From Methylocystis rosea SV97 (GTDB lineage Bacteria > Pseudomonadota > Alphaproteobacteria > Rhizobiales > Beijerinckiaceae): DNA of 64,000 bases. A program made the translations under genes and the position numbers. The notes under the pieces were generated by a model that worked only from the letters and a program-made list of their open reading frames with translations, had not been told where the DNA came from and ran no database searches. Each line of letters begins with the position of its first letter. The stretch's first letter is position 1. The stretch covers positions 1,422,146 to 1,486,145 of the forward strand of contig NZ_KB889963.1 of NCBI RefSeq assembly GCF_000372845.1. The letters are read 5' to 3'. Of the stretch, positions 16,674 to 25,025 are shown piece by piece.

Positions 16674-19274
16674 ATGGAAACGGTCGCGGCCGATCGCGCC
16701 ATTCTCGACGCTTTTGATGAAGCTCTTTGCATCGTCGAATCGTCGGGCGCCCTGCGATCGATGAACCGAGCCGCCGAACGTCTCACGGGCTATCGCGAAG
16801 GGGAGCTTCGCGGCCAGCCTTTCTTTCCGCAGGTTCTCGCGCCAGACGCCGATGATTTCGAGCCTTCGTCGCCCTCGCTGCGCGGGCGCCAGCGGCTGTC
16901 TCTGCGCATTCGGCGCAAGGATGGACCAACGCTTGACGTTCGCTGCGAGATCGACCCACTTTCCGGCAACGGCGATGGCGGATCGTTGCTCAAACTTCGT
17001 TCGCTCGACGGGCCGAATGAGCCCGATGCGCTCGACGAGACGACGAAAAAGCTCGAAACCATCTTCGGCGGCATGGTCGATGGTCTGGTTGTGATCAATG
17101 AGGCCGGCGACATATTGCTCTTCAGCAGAGGCGCGGAGAAGCTGTTCGGCTACCGCGCCGAGGAAGCGCTTGGACGGAACGTCAAGCTGTTGATGCCTTC
17201 GCCCTATCGCGAGGCGCATGACAGTTATCTTGCCGCCTACAGGCGAACCGGCGTCAAGAAGATCATTGGCGTTGGCCAAGAGGTCGTCGGGCGACGCAAG
17301 GACGGCACCACCTTCCCGATGTATCTGTCGATTGGCGAAATCTGGCTCGAAGGAACGCGCTACTTCGTCGGCGTCACGCATGATCTGACACGGCTCAAGC
17401 GCGCCGAGGATAGGCTGCTGACGCTTTCCGCCGCCGTCGAGCAAAGTCCGATCGCGGTGATGATCACCAATAAGCACGGTGAAATCGAATATGTGAACAG
17501 CCGCTTCGCCAGCCTGACCGGCTACCCGCCGCATGAGCTCATCGGCCGGAACCCGCGGATGCTTCAATCGAAGCGGACCGAGGGCGATCAATATCGGCGG
17601 CTTTGGGAGAGCATTCGCGCCGGCGTTGAATGGCGCGGACAGATCCAGGACAAAAGAAAGGACGGCGAGCTCTATTGGGCTTCCGAAATCGTCACGCCCC
17701 TGCGCGACGCGAATGGCGAGATCACCCATTATCTCGCCATGCAGCAGGATATCACCGAACAGAAGCGCGACAAGGAGGCGCTGTTCGAGAGCGAACAGCG
17801 CTTTCGGCAGATCGCCGACATGGCCGGCGATTGGCTGTGGGAGCAGGATCAGGACGGCCGCTACACTTATAGCAGCAGCGCCGTCGAGGACGTGCTCGGC
17901 ATGACGCCCGAAGAGGTTCTCGGCAAGACCTATGTCGATCTCTTCGCGAAGGAGAGCGCAGAAGACGCCGCTCTCAAGTCTTCCCCGAGCCCGATCGCGC
18001 TGCGCCGGGCCTTCCATCGCGTCGTCAACCACTACCGGCACAAGAACGACGGCGACGTCTTCACCGAGTCGACCGGCGCGCCGATCTTCGACGAAGGCGG
18101 CCGACTGGTAAAATGGCGGGGCGTTGATCACGACATCACCGCGCGCAAGAAATTCGAAGACGCGCTGCGCGTGCGCAATCGCGCCATCGAATCCGTCCCG
18201 ATCGGCATTGCGGTCTGGGACGCGCAGGCGCCCCGCGTTCCGAACATCTACGTCAATCCGGCGCTGAGCCGGATCACCGGCTTCACCCGCGAAGAGCTGC
18301 TCGGGCACAGCCTGCATCTGTTGCGCGGGCCGGAGACGGACCCTGCGGCGCTCGAGGAAATCCGCAACGCCATCGTGCATCGCACGAGCTGCCAGGTGGT
18401 GGTGAAATTCTACCGCAAGGACGGCGTCTCCTTCTGGGACGAACTCTCCATCTCGCCGGTCGCCAATGAGGCGGGGCGCATCACCCATTTCGTCAGCGTT
18501 CACGCCGATATTTCCGACCGGCGGCGCGTCGAAGAGAATCGCCACGAACTCGAAATCGCCAAGCAGATCCAGCTGTCGCTGCTGCCGAATGCGCCGCTGC
18601 GCACCCCGCATATGGAGATCGCCGGAATCTGCGTGCCGGCGACCCATGTCGGCGGCGATTATTTCGACTATTTCGAAAATTCCGGCGTGATCGACATCGT
18701 CATCGCCGATGTTTCCGGCCATAGCGTCGGCGCCGCGCTGATCATGACCGAAGTGCGCAGCACGCTGCGCGCCGAAACGCGAAAGGCGACGAACGCGTTA
18801 ACCGGGCCGGCGGAGCTGTTGCACGACCTCAATGAGCTCCTGCACGAGGACCTGACCGCCGCGGACCTCTTCATCACCATGTTCTATTGCCGCTTCCTGC
18901 CGCGCACGCGCACCTTGCAATACGCCAACGCCGGCCAAAATCCGCCGTTGCTGCTGCGCGCGAAGGGCGCCGTGTGCGTGCAGCTCGACGCCGACGGCCT
19001 GGTGCTCGGCGTCATGCGCGCGGTCGAATTCAAGGAGGGGAGCATCGAACTCGCCGCGGGCGACAAGCTGCTGTTCTACACCGATGGAATCACCGAGGCG
19101 CAAAACCGCCAGGGCGACTTCTTTGGGCTCGAGCGCCTGTCCGCCGCGTTCATGCAGCATCGCAGCCTCTCGCCGCGAGACCTCATCAAGGCGGTGCTCG
19201 CCGACGTGCGCACCTTCCGCGGCGAGGCCCCGGCGTCGGACGACGTCGCCATGGTGGTGGCGCAAGTGTGCTGA
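16674..19274 (+). CDS. Five-PAS SpoIIE/RsbU-type PP2C serine phosphatase
   Basis: An 866-residue sensor phosphatase. Five PAS repeats lie at about 8-110, 122-245, 247-368, 373-493 and 498-618, followed by a PP2C/SpoIIE domain at about 640-866 with metal-binding VGGDYFDYF, IVIADVSGHSVGAALIM, FYTDGITEAQN and ASDDVAMVV motifs. It would dephosphorylate the STAS antagonist encoded at 12462. The second PAS closely resembles the FixL haem PAS: AHDSYLAAY gives H182 at the proximal-histidine place, but the FixL arginine that touches oxygen is Q202 here. PAS 3 and PAS 5 look LOV-like but lack the photoactive cysteine. The ATG is four bases after the glutamate dehydrogenase stop. Confidence 0.88.
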   Translation: METVAADRAILDAFDEALCIVESSGALRSMNRAAERLTGYREGELRGQPFFPQVLAPDADDFEPSSPSLRGRQRLSLRIRRKDGPTLDVRCEIDPLSGNGDGGSLLKLRSLDGPNEPDALDETTKKLETIFGGMVDGLVVINEAGDILLFSRGAEKLFGYRAEEALGRNVKLLMPSPYREAHDSYLAAYRRTGVKKIIGVGQEVVGRRKDGTTFPMYLSIGEIWLEGTRYFVGVTHDLTRLKRAEDRLLTLSAAVEQSPIAVMITNKHGEIEYVNSRFASLTGYPPHELIGRNPRMLQSKRTEGDQYRRLWESIRAGVEWRGQIQDKRKDGELYWASEIVTPLRDANGEITHYLAMQQDITEQKRDKEALFESEQRFRQIADMAGDWLWEQDQDGRYTYSSSAVEDVLGMTPEEVLGKTYVDLFAKESAEDAALKSSPSPIALRRAFHRVVNHYRHKNDGDVFTESTGAPIFDEGGRLVKWRGVDHDITARKKFEDALRVRNRAIESVPIGIAVWDAQAPRVPNIYVNPALSRITGFTREELLGHSLHLLRGPETDPAALEEIRNAIVHRTSCQVVVKFYRKDGVSFWDELSISPVANEAGRITHFVSVHADISDRRRVEENRHELEIAKQIQLSLLPNAPLRTPHMEIAGICVPATHVGGDYFDYFENSGVIDIVIADVSGHSVGAALIMTEVRSTLRAETRKATNALTGPAELLHDLNELLHEDLTAADLFITMFYCRFLPRTRTLQYANAGQNPPLLLRAKGAVCVQLDADGLVLGVMRAVEFKEGSIELAAGDKLLFYTDGITEAQNRQGDFFGLERLSAAFMQHRSLSPRDLIKAVLADVRTFRGEAPASDDVAMVVAQVC

Positions 19275-19289
19275 CGTCGAAAGATGATC

Positions 19290-19769
19290 TCAAGGATCGA
19301 CGGTCAGAACTTTCCCCGCCTTGTTCGCGGCGATCCACTTATTCAGTTCAGTGACGTGACTAAGCTCTTCCGCGACAAATTCCTTGGCGAGGATCTTGAT
19401 CTCGGGGTCGGACGTCGTGTCGAGAACATGCTGGTAATATTTGAGGCCCGCGGTCTCGGCGTCGAGCGCAATCTCAAGAGCCTGTTCGCGTCCGATAAAC
19501 GGATCGGCGGCCCAGATCGCCGCCGTCTCGGGGCTCTCCAATCCGGGCCACACGAACTCGTCCGGTTTCATTTTTGGCAGTTCGCGAAAGCCGCCGCGGG
19601 CCTGCGCCTCGGCCAGATGCAGTCTGGAATAATCCGCCAATCGACGAAACAGTTTGCCGACTTCGCGATTGCCGCCTGACTCCATGGCGTCGGCCAATTG
19701 CCCGTAGCGGGTCGCCGCTTCGAATTCGAGATGGATTGCATAAGCGAGAAATTCCTCGACCGATTCCAT
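19290..19769 (-). CDS. Rubrerythrin-like ferritin-family protein, stand-alone
   Basis: A 159-residue all-helical protein homologous to the C-terminal half of the neighbouring 301-residue protein. Candidate di-iron ligands are in LEFEAATRY, SRLHLAEA, DAETAGLKYY and EELSHVTEL, i.e. the four-helix ExxH-type pattern of rubrerythrins. There is no rubredoxin or other metal domain, so electrons would have to come from elsewhere, possibly from the ferredoxin part of the neighbour. GGGGGAG precedes the ATG at 19769. The two genes are co-oriented, 91 bases apart, and probably cotranscribed. Likely role: peroxide or oxygen reduction, or iron handling; not proven. Confidence 0.75.
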   Translation of the reverse strand: MESVEEFLAYAIHLEFEAATRYGQLADAMESGGNREVGKLFRRLADYSRLHLAEAQARGGFRELPKMKPDEFVWPGLESPETAAIWAADPFIGREQALEIALDAETAGLKYYQHVLDTTSDPEIKILAKEFVAEELSHVTELNKWIAANKAGKVLTVDP

Positions 19770-19860
19770 GTCTCCCCCTCGCTCGCCGAGCTCAGATTTG
19801 TCAGCGAGCGGCGGCCAAAAAAGGCCGCCCCCGCCTCAAGCCGATTGTCAGGCTCCTCGC

Positions 19861-20766
19861 TCAAGCATTGGCGCTTGGCGGGTTCTTTATGGTCCATTCT
19901 TCGCGCGTGATCCAGGCTTCGAGAATTTTGACGTGCTCGGCCTCTTCCTTGACGAATTCCTTCGCCATCGCTTCGATCTCCGGCGATTTGGTTTTGGCGG
20001 CCACGGCCCGATAGAACTCATAGCCTCGGCGTTCGCCCTGCAGGGCGGCCTTCAGGCCGTCGAGCCGCGACAGCGTTGGATCGGCGGCCCAGATTTCCGT
20101 GCGTTCCGGGGTCGCATGGTTTGGCCAGACGTAATCGGGCGGAATGACCGCCGCGAGGTCGATCGATCCCGCGCGCTTCTTGGCCTCGGCGAGATGCAGG
20201 CGTGAAAAGCCGGCGAGCTGTCGAAACAGTTTGGCGACTTCCGCGTTGCCGCAGCTTTCCATCATGCCGGCGAGTTCATCGAAATGTATCGCCGCGTCTT
20301 CTTCGACCTTGACGGCGTATCCCATGAACTCATCCACCGTGGAAATCTCGATGCCGCCCGTGAAGCGCTTCGCGGCATGGGTGATATGGGCGCCTTGCGC
20401 CGGCAGCGTTTGATCGCCTTCGAACTTGACGAGGATGTCCTCGTTACGGACGAAACATTGGCACGCCAGGCGATAGCGCGGCGGCATGTCGTTGACTTCC
20501 GCGGCTTCGATCTCGGCTTTGCTGATCTTGCCGAGCTGGCGCAGCATCTCCTTTTCCTTCTCGGTCAGCGCGATGCCGTATTTCTGGTTGCGGCTGAGAT
20601 GCGTGACCTCGACGAGGCAGGAGCCGCATTCGCCGTCCTGACAGTCGAAGGGAATGGGAATTTTGTGCGCCTTGGCCACCGCCAGGATCGTGCCCCGGTC
20701 TCCGGCGATCGCATAGACAGTAACGTCGCGTGCAAGGACGGGGGATGAGAATGTCACATTAGCCAC
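19861..20766 (-). CDS. [2Fe-2S] ferredoxin fused to rubrerythrin-like ferritin domain
   Basis: A 301-residue fusion. Residues 1-118 form a plant-type [2Fe-2S] ferredoxin with C42, C47 and C50 in DCQDGECGSC and a last ligand in ACQCF (C102 or C104). Residues about 140-285 form a rubrerythrin-like di-iron domain with E155/E156, H191 and E194 in LHLAEA, E250, and E275/E277/H278 in EEAEHV. A fused ferredoxin could feed electrons straight to the di-iron site, replacing the usual C-terminal rubredoxin. Start GTG at 20766 is supported by AAAGGAGC seven bases upstream. It is paired with a stand-alone copy of the ferritin domain downstream. The physiological substrate is unknown. Confidence 0.82.
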   Translation of the reverse strand: MANVTFSSPVLARDVTVYAIAGDRGTILAVAKAHKIPIPFDCQDGECGSCLVEVTHLSRNQKYGIALTEKEKEMLRQLGKISKAEIEAAEVNDMPPRYRLACQCFVRNEDILVKFEGDQTLPAQGAHITHAAKRFTGGIEISTVDEFMGYAVKVEEDAAIHFDELAGMMESCGNAEVAKLFRQLAGFSRLHLAEAKKRAGSIDLAAVIPPDYVWPNHATPERTEIWAADPTLSRLDGLKAALQGERRGYEFYRAVAAKTKSPEIEAMAKEFVKEEAEHVKILEAWITREEWTIKNPPSANA

Positions 20767-20781
20767 TGTTTTTGCTCCTTT

Positions 20782-20797
20782 TGTCTGAACTCAGACA
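20782..20797. promoter_or_regulatory. Perfect 7+7 dyad just upstream of the ferredoxin-rubrerythrin gene
   Basis: TGTCTGA-AC-TCAGACA is a perfect inverted repeat 16 bases before the GTG start. It also fits the TGT-N10-ACA shape of a NifA activator site, but it lies too close to the gene and no sigma-54 promoter is convincing. It could be an operator or an mRNA hairpin just upstream of the ribosome binding site. Confidence 0.4.
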
Positions 20798-21310
20798 TGT
20801 TTTGGCGTTTAAGGGGCAATCCGGGTCTAAATGTAAGCTCACCGGAGTTATTCTAAGCGGCAGCCCGGCCCGTTATCTTGCCAGAGACTTTGCAAAGCAG
20901 AAATCTCGCCACGCAATACGACGCGCTGGAGGACGCATTGTCGCACGCGTGCGGTATTACTGATGGGATGGCGACGAGGCTGACGTGAATCCGATCGTCG
21001 CCGCATGGCGACTCGCCAAGGCGGCGCTGAAAGTGCGCGGACAAGGCGCGTCAAGAATCGGGCGAGCATCGGGCGCGCGAAGATTTCCCGCCGCCGTAAG
21101 GCGCAGGGGGCGAGCGGTCCGGGACGCCCCGGCCATCGCTGGCCGCAGCGCAAAAAATTGCTTCGACGGCCGGTTTCTCCCGGACACGGATCGCGTCGTC
21201 TCGCCGCCTCCGGGCTGAGGGAGCCGCTCCCCATCGTTCGGGTAACCGACGCCTGCGCCAACCTCGGATATTGTGGTCCGGGCTTTCAAAGCCTGCACAT
21301 GAGGTTCAGT
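20798..21310. other. Intergenic region without a convincing gene
   Basis: About 510 bases between the dyad and the IS left end. Reading frames here are arginine-rich and lack family features or ribosome binding sites. The first part is likely the promoter region of the ferredoxin-rubrerythrin pair; the rest shows nothing recognisable. Confidence 0.5.
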
Positions 21311-21332
21311 AAGCTGGACGCCTCCAAAAACC
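21311..21332 (+). repeat. Left terminal inverted repeat of the IS
   Basis: AAGCTGGACGCCTCCAAAAA followed by CC; its complement occurs at the right end with one change (AATAACC instead of AAAAACC). This pairing defines the element borders. Confidence 0.8.
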
Positions 21333-21390
21333 TCTGGCCAAATCGGCGTTGAGTTGATTCACTTGGTCATGTCGCAAGGGGATCGCGGCC

Positions 21391-22482
21391 ATGGCGAAGG
21401 GAACGCCCGGATTTTTCGACGTCGACGAACGGCTGGCGGAGCTGTCGGCCAAAGGCGACGATCTTGAGCGCGTGAAGGCGCTGGTCGATTTTGAGATGTT
21501 CCGGGCGGCGCTGGAGGCGGCAGTGCCGCGCGCCGATCGCTCCAAGGGTGGGCGTCCGCCGTTCGATCATGTGTTCATGTTCAAGGTGCTGATCCTGCAA
21601 GCCATGCATTCGTTGTCGGACGAGCGCTGCGAATATCTGATCAAGGACCGTCTGTCGTTCATGCGCTTTCTCGGATTGGGTTTAGCCGACGCCGTTCCCG
21701 ACGCCAATACGATCTGGACATTCCGCGAGGCGCTGAAGAAGGCGAATGCGGCCGACGTCTTGTTCGAGCAGTTTGACGCAGCGCTGCGCGAGGCCGGCTT
21801 TCTCGCGATGTCGGGCCAGATCGTCGACGCCACGATTGTCGCCGCGCCCAAGCAGCGCAATACGAACGGCGAGAAGCAGGCGATCAAGGACGGCCGCATT
21901 CCAGAGGGCTGGAAGGACAAGCCGGCGAAGCTCGCGCAGAAAGATCGCGATGCGCGCTGGACGGTCAAATACACGAAAGCCAAAGTGCGGGAGGACGGCT
22001 CGGTTCCGCCGGTCGATCTCGCCATCCCCGCCTTCGGATACAAGAACCATGTGTCGATCGACCGGGCGCATGGGCTGATCCGCAAATGGACGGCGACACA
22101 CGCCGCCGCGCATGACGGCGCAAGGCTCGAGGATGTTCTCGACCGCGCCAACACAGCGAGCGAGGTCTATGCAGATACGGCGTATCGCTCGGCGAAGAAT
22201 GAAGCGATGCTGTTGCGGCGCGGCTTCGTCTCGCGCATTCATCGCAAGAAGCCCAAGGGCAAGGCGATGCCGGAGCGCACGCGCTTCGCCAATGCGCAGA
22301 AGTCGAAAGTGCGTAGCGCCGTCGAGCATGTGTTCGCGCATCAGAAGGGGCTGATGGGCCTGTTCGTTCGAACCATCGGCCTGGCGCGGGCGCGGCTCAA
22401 GATCGGGCTCGCCAATCTCGCCTACAACATGCGCCGCTTCGTATGGCTGCACGAGCGAGGGGCGCCCGCGTCAGGAATATGA
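21391..22482 (+). CDS. IS5-family DDE transposase
   Basis: A 363-residue transposase, intact from ATG to stop. An N-terminal GGRPPFDHVFMFKVLILQ block and VPDANTIWTFREAL precede the catalytic region; acidic residues lie in GQIVDATIV, EVYADTAYRS and SAVEHVFAHQKG, giving a plausible D-D-E triad with the YREK-like region of IS5-type enzymes. It catalyses cut-and-paste or related transposition of the surrounding element. ATG 21391 lies 59 bases inside the left inverted repeat. The closest subgroup could not be decided without a comparison to an IS reference set. Confidence 0.85.
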   Translation: MAKGTPGFFDVDERLAELSAKGDDLERVKALVDFEMFRAALEAAVPRADRSKGGRPPFDHVFMFKVLILQAMHSLSDERCEYLIKDRLSFMRFLGLGLADAVPDANTIWTFREALKKANAADVLFEQFDAALREAGFLAMSGQIVDATIVAAPKQRNTNGEKQAIKDGRIPEGWKDKPAKLAQKDRDARWTVKYTKAKVREDGSVPPVDLAIPAFGYKNHVSIDRAHGLIRKWTATHAAAHDGARLEDVLDRANTASEVYADTAYRSAKNEAMLLRRGFVSRIHRKKPKGKAMPERTRFANAQKSKVRSAVEHVFAHQKGLMGLFVRTIGLARARLKIGLANLAYNMRRFVWLHERGAPASGI

Positions 22483-22593
22483 GCGACGGGAATGGCCGCC
22501 GCTCAACGACGCACGGGACGCAGCAAGGCCAAATGTCACCCTGCGCGAAGACGTCGATCCGCGTCATGCCGCGCTATCGACCCAAGAAAACAG

Positions 22594-22615
22594 GGTTATT
22601 GGAGGCGTCCAGCTT
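22594..22615 (-). repeat. Right terminal inverted repeat of the IS
   Basis: GGTTATTGGAGGCGTCCAGC followed by TT, the complement of the left repeat with one mismatch. It lies 111 bases beyond the transposase stop. Confidence 0.8.
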
Positions 22616-22938
22616 GCGCTTATCGAAGGGCTCATGCGTCTCCGCGCAAAGGAGAGAAGCCCAGACCGGCGACGCGCCGCCGGATCAGGGAACGAGGGTC
22701 GTTCGTCCCGCCGGATCCGTCCTTCGCCGGCGCCGCTCGACCCTGAGCCGCGCCCTCGCTTGACGAAGGCGAGCAGAGGATAGGAATTTATTCCAGGAAT
22801 GTCAAGAGGTGCGCGGGCAACGGACAATGAAGTAAAAATTACCGCCCCGCCGCCCGCGCCGACGTGCGCTTTCACTTGGAACAAAGGAACAGCGGCGCAT
22901 CGCAGTCGAGAAATTGGCTGTCAATTTGCTTCGCAGCG
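22616..22938. other. Intergenic region between IS and Cys-rich protein gene
   Basis: About 320 bases. No gene, RNA or strong terminator recognised. It holds the 3' flank of the cysteine-rich protein gene and becomes more AT-rich toward 22800-22938. Confidence 0.4.
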
Positions 22939-24648
22939 TCATTGTTCGATCTCTTTCAACAGCAGGTCCGGTAGAGCAATCTCCTGTAAAAATGTAGCAA
23001 CGTCCGGCGTCTCGTACCAATAAAGCTTCGAAATAAACTCATTATTCTTCGTGATTACGTCCCGGATAGCCTCGCTGTCAGCGGCATTCGCCCCCTTTAA
23101 TAACGCCTTCGCTTTTTTCCGTTCATTTAGGGCTTCTTCAAATAACTCCCGGGCGTTCCTTCCCCAGGTCAAATCCTTTAGTATGCCTCCCGTTCCCTCG
23201 CTCACCATTGCGAGACCTGCCTCGATAGCCGCAGCGCGCACCATAGCTGCTCTTGCTTGCGAGGACAGCATGGCGTCCCAAAAAATAGTTGTATTCCCAG
23301 CGAGGAGCGCGCGAGCGGCTGGGAGCATGTCGGCGTCTTGCGATGATATTGGATTTCCTTCCTTTAGATTTTGTAGGAGATATGCAAATCGGCGTGCAGT
23401 TTCCGGTTCCTTTAAATATTGTAAGGCCTTGTCCGCTAGCGTATTGCGTTCAGATACATACACCTGAGCAGCATCCGCGCCGGCAATTAAACTTTTGGCA
23501 GGAATTACAAGAAACAGTTGGGCGTTTGGCAGGATTTTTCCGCCGATTGTTCCCCTCAACTCCCAACTTAAAACAAGGAGGTCAAGCGCCAAGATCAGTC
23601 GTTCTTGGTCTTTTTTGCCAAGCAGCGTTGTCCACTCTAAGGAAAGATCTTTCTCGGGAATAGGTGGTGGAACCCATTCCATTAAACGATTTGTGGTAGC
23701 CACCAGCTCGGCGATTTGAGGCGTTGTTTCGGATGTGAGCGGCAGACACTCGCGATCCTGACCGCAGAATTCGCTCGCCCTGCAATAGCTATCGCCACAT
23801 TCGACTGCGCCTCGGGGCATGCAGCCGCCGCCTCGCTTGCATACGTAGCCCGGGCTGCAATTTCGACCACCGCCGCAGTCGACATTGCCCCGAGGCATGC
23901 AGCCGCCGCCCCGCATGCATACCCAGCCCGGATGGCAATAGTCATCGCCACATTCGACAGCGCCTCGGGGCATGCAGCCGCCACCTCGCTTGCATACTTG
24001 GCCCGGAGGGCAATATTGCGTTCCGCCACAATAAGTAGCGCCGCGAGGCATGCAGCCTACACCGCGCGCGCATACGTAGCCCGGACGGCAAGAGATTGCA
24101 CCGCACTCGACATGACCCCGAGGCATGCAGCCGCCGCCTCGCTTGCATACTTGGGCCGGAGGGCAATATCCACCATCGCCACAATTAGTAGCACCGCGAG
24201 GCATGCAACGCCCGCCCCTCACGCATTCTTCGCCATGCAGGCAAAAATAGCCCCCACAGTCCACTGACCCGCGAGGCCCGCAACGCCCGCCCCTCATGCA
24301 TACTTTGCCTGGACCGCAATAATAAGCACCGCAGTCCACTGACCCGCGAGGCATGCAACGCCAGCTCCTCATGCATACTTTGCCTGGACCGCAATAATGG
24401 GGGGTTCCGCCATAAGAGAAGCCGCATACGACTGATCCAGGAGGAAGAGTTTTGGGCGATCGTCGATAGGTAGGAGTTGAATAGCCGTTGTCGTTGCCGC
24501 CGCCGGATTGACCGTCACACTTTGCGTGTCCAGGCGCGTCGACACATTCATACGTGGGATTAGGAAAGTCTTGTGCCATTAGACTTAAGGTGGTGATCCA
24601 GTACGCGATCAGCGCGAGAACAAGTCTGGAAATGTAAGACCACCGCAA
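22939..24648 (-). CDS. Predicted secreted protein with nine four-cysteine repeats
   Basis: A 569-residue protein of unknown function. A TTG start at 24648 follows GGGGAG at a seven-base gap; residues 1-25 form a signal peptide ending near LMAQ. Residues about 71-303 are nine tandem units of 24-30 residues on the plan GxVxCG-x3-C-xPGxxCxRGGxCMPR, each with four cysteines. Residues 304-569 are a helical domain without cysteines and of unknown kind. The repeats suggest disulfide-bonded mini-domains outside the cytoplasm, or metal binding. Base composition is lower in GC than neighbouring genes and an IS lies directly downstream, both consistent with acquisition. No family is recognised with confidence. 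Confidence 0.7.
   Translation of the reverse strand: MRWSYISRLVLALIAYWITTLSLMAQDFPNPTYECVDAPGHAKCDGQSGGGNDNGYSTPTYRRSPKTLPPGSVVCGFSYGGTPHYCGPGKVCMRSWRCMPRGSVDCGAYYCGPGKVCMRGGRCGPRGSVDCGGYFCLHGEECVRGGRCMPRGATNCGDGGYCPPAQVCKRGGGCMPRGHVECGAISCRPGYVCARGVGCMPRGATYCGGTQYCPPGQVCKRGGGCMPRGAVECGDDYCHPGWVCMRGGGCMPRGNVDCGGGRNCSPGYVCKRGGGCMPRGAVECGDSYCRASEFCGQDRECLPLTSETTPQIAELVATTNRLMEWVPPPIPEKDLSLEWTTLLGKKDQERLILALDLLVLSWELRGTIGGKILPNAQLFLVIPAKSLIAGADAAQVYVSERNTLADKALQYLKEPETARRFAYLLQNLKEGNPISSQDADMLPAARALLAGNTTIFWDAMLSSQARAAMVRAAAIEAGLAMVSEGTGGILKDLTWGRNARELFEEALNERKKAKALLKGANAADSEAIRDVITKNNEFISKLYWYETPDVATFLQEIALPDLLLKEIEQ
23740..24438 (-). repeat. Nine tandem 72-90-base coding repeats
   Basis: The DNA behind the four-cysteine units of the secreted protein. 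Unit borders at residues 71, 102, 127, 152, 178, 203, 229, 254 and 280. Units alternate between 25 and 26 residues in the middle of the array, hinting at duplication of two-unit blocks. Confidence 0.8.
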
Positions 24649-24847
24649 TCTAGCACTCCCCAGGGATTAAATCCGTTCGATCAAAGCCCTCGCCGGTGTC
24701 CTACCCCGTCCTATGTTAGCTAGCTCTTCGAGCTCTTTCCTGTAACGCCGCCTAACCATTTCGCTTTCCTCCCGTCCAGGAAGCGACGGGCAGTTTGCTT
24801 ATGGTGTGTGGTCGCGTCAATGTCCGTCCCGTGCTGCCGAAGGGTAG

Positions 24848-24900
24848 CCCCCATGCTTCGAGACGGCGCCTTCGGCGCCTCCTCAGCATGAGGGCGACCA
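24848..24900. repeat. Family B dispersed palindrome
   Basis: Starts CCCCCATGCTTCGAGACGGC and ends in CTCCTCAGCATGAGGG. Inner arms GGCGCC/GGCGCC give a hairpin. Related copies are at 26037-26256, 27291-27342 and 63488-63570. Confidence 0.7.
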
Positions 24901-24916
24901 GGATGGCGCTCTCTAG

Positions 24917-25025
24917 TGTCATTCCCGACAGGCCGAAGGCCTGATCGGGAATCCAGAGCAAATTCGTGAATGTTCGGCTTTTCTGGATTCCCGATCGCGC
25001 ACGATGCGCGCGTCGAGAATGACAC
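24917..25025. repeat. Family A dispersed nested palindrome
   Basis: Outer arms GTCATTCCCGAC... and ...CGAGAATGAC, inner arms GGGAATCCAGAG and TCTGGATTCCCGATC. Copies at 56524-56620 and 58209-58318 share the same nested design. Confidence 0.75.

Larger units (their letters stand above)
21311..22615 (+). mobile_element. Insertion sequence, IS5-like, about 1.3 kb
   Basis: Bounded by 22-base inverted repeats at 21311-21332 and 22594-22615 that differ at one place. It holds a single intact transposase gene. No short target duplication is visible beside the ends (CAGT on the left, GCGC on the right), so the ends may be slightly mis-set or the element has taken part in a rearrangement. Family assignment rests on the transposase. 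Confidence 0.8.

Noticed and set aside
17401-17790. PAS 3 of the phosphatase as a blue-light LOV domain
   Set aside because: The LOV cysteine position reads GRNPRMLQ instead of GRNCRFLQ, so flavin photochemistry is unlikely.
16521-18722. Open frame of 733 codons on the minus strand across the PAS phosphatase gene
   Set aside because: It mirrors the strongly supported plus-strand gene, lacks any motif, and arises from GC-rich codon use.
20782-20797. NifA upstream activator site
   Set aside because: The TGT-N10-ACA match is too close to the gene and no sigma-54 promoter was found; kept only as a dyad.
23740-24438. Possible CRISPR array because of evenly spaced repeats
   Set aside because: The repeats are in frame, encode cysteine motifs, vary in sequence, and have no spacer-repeat structure or cas genes nearby.
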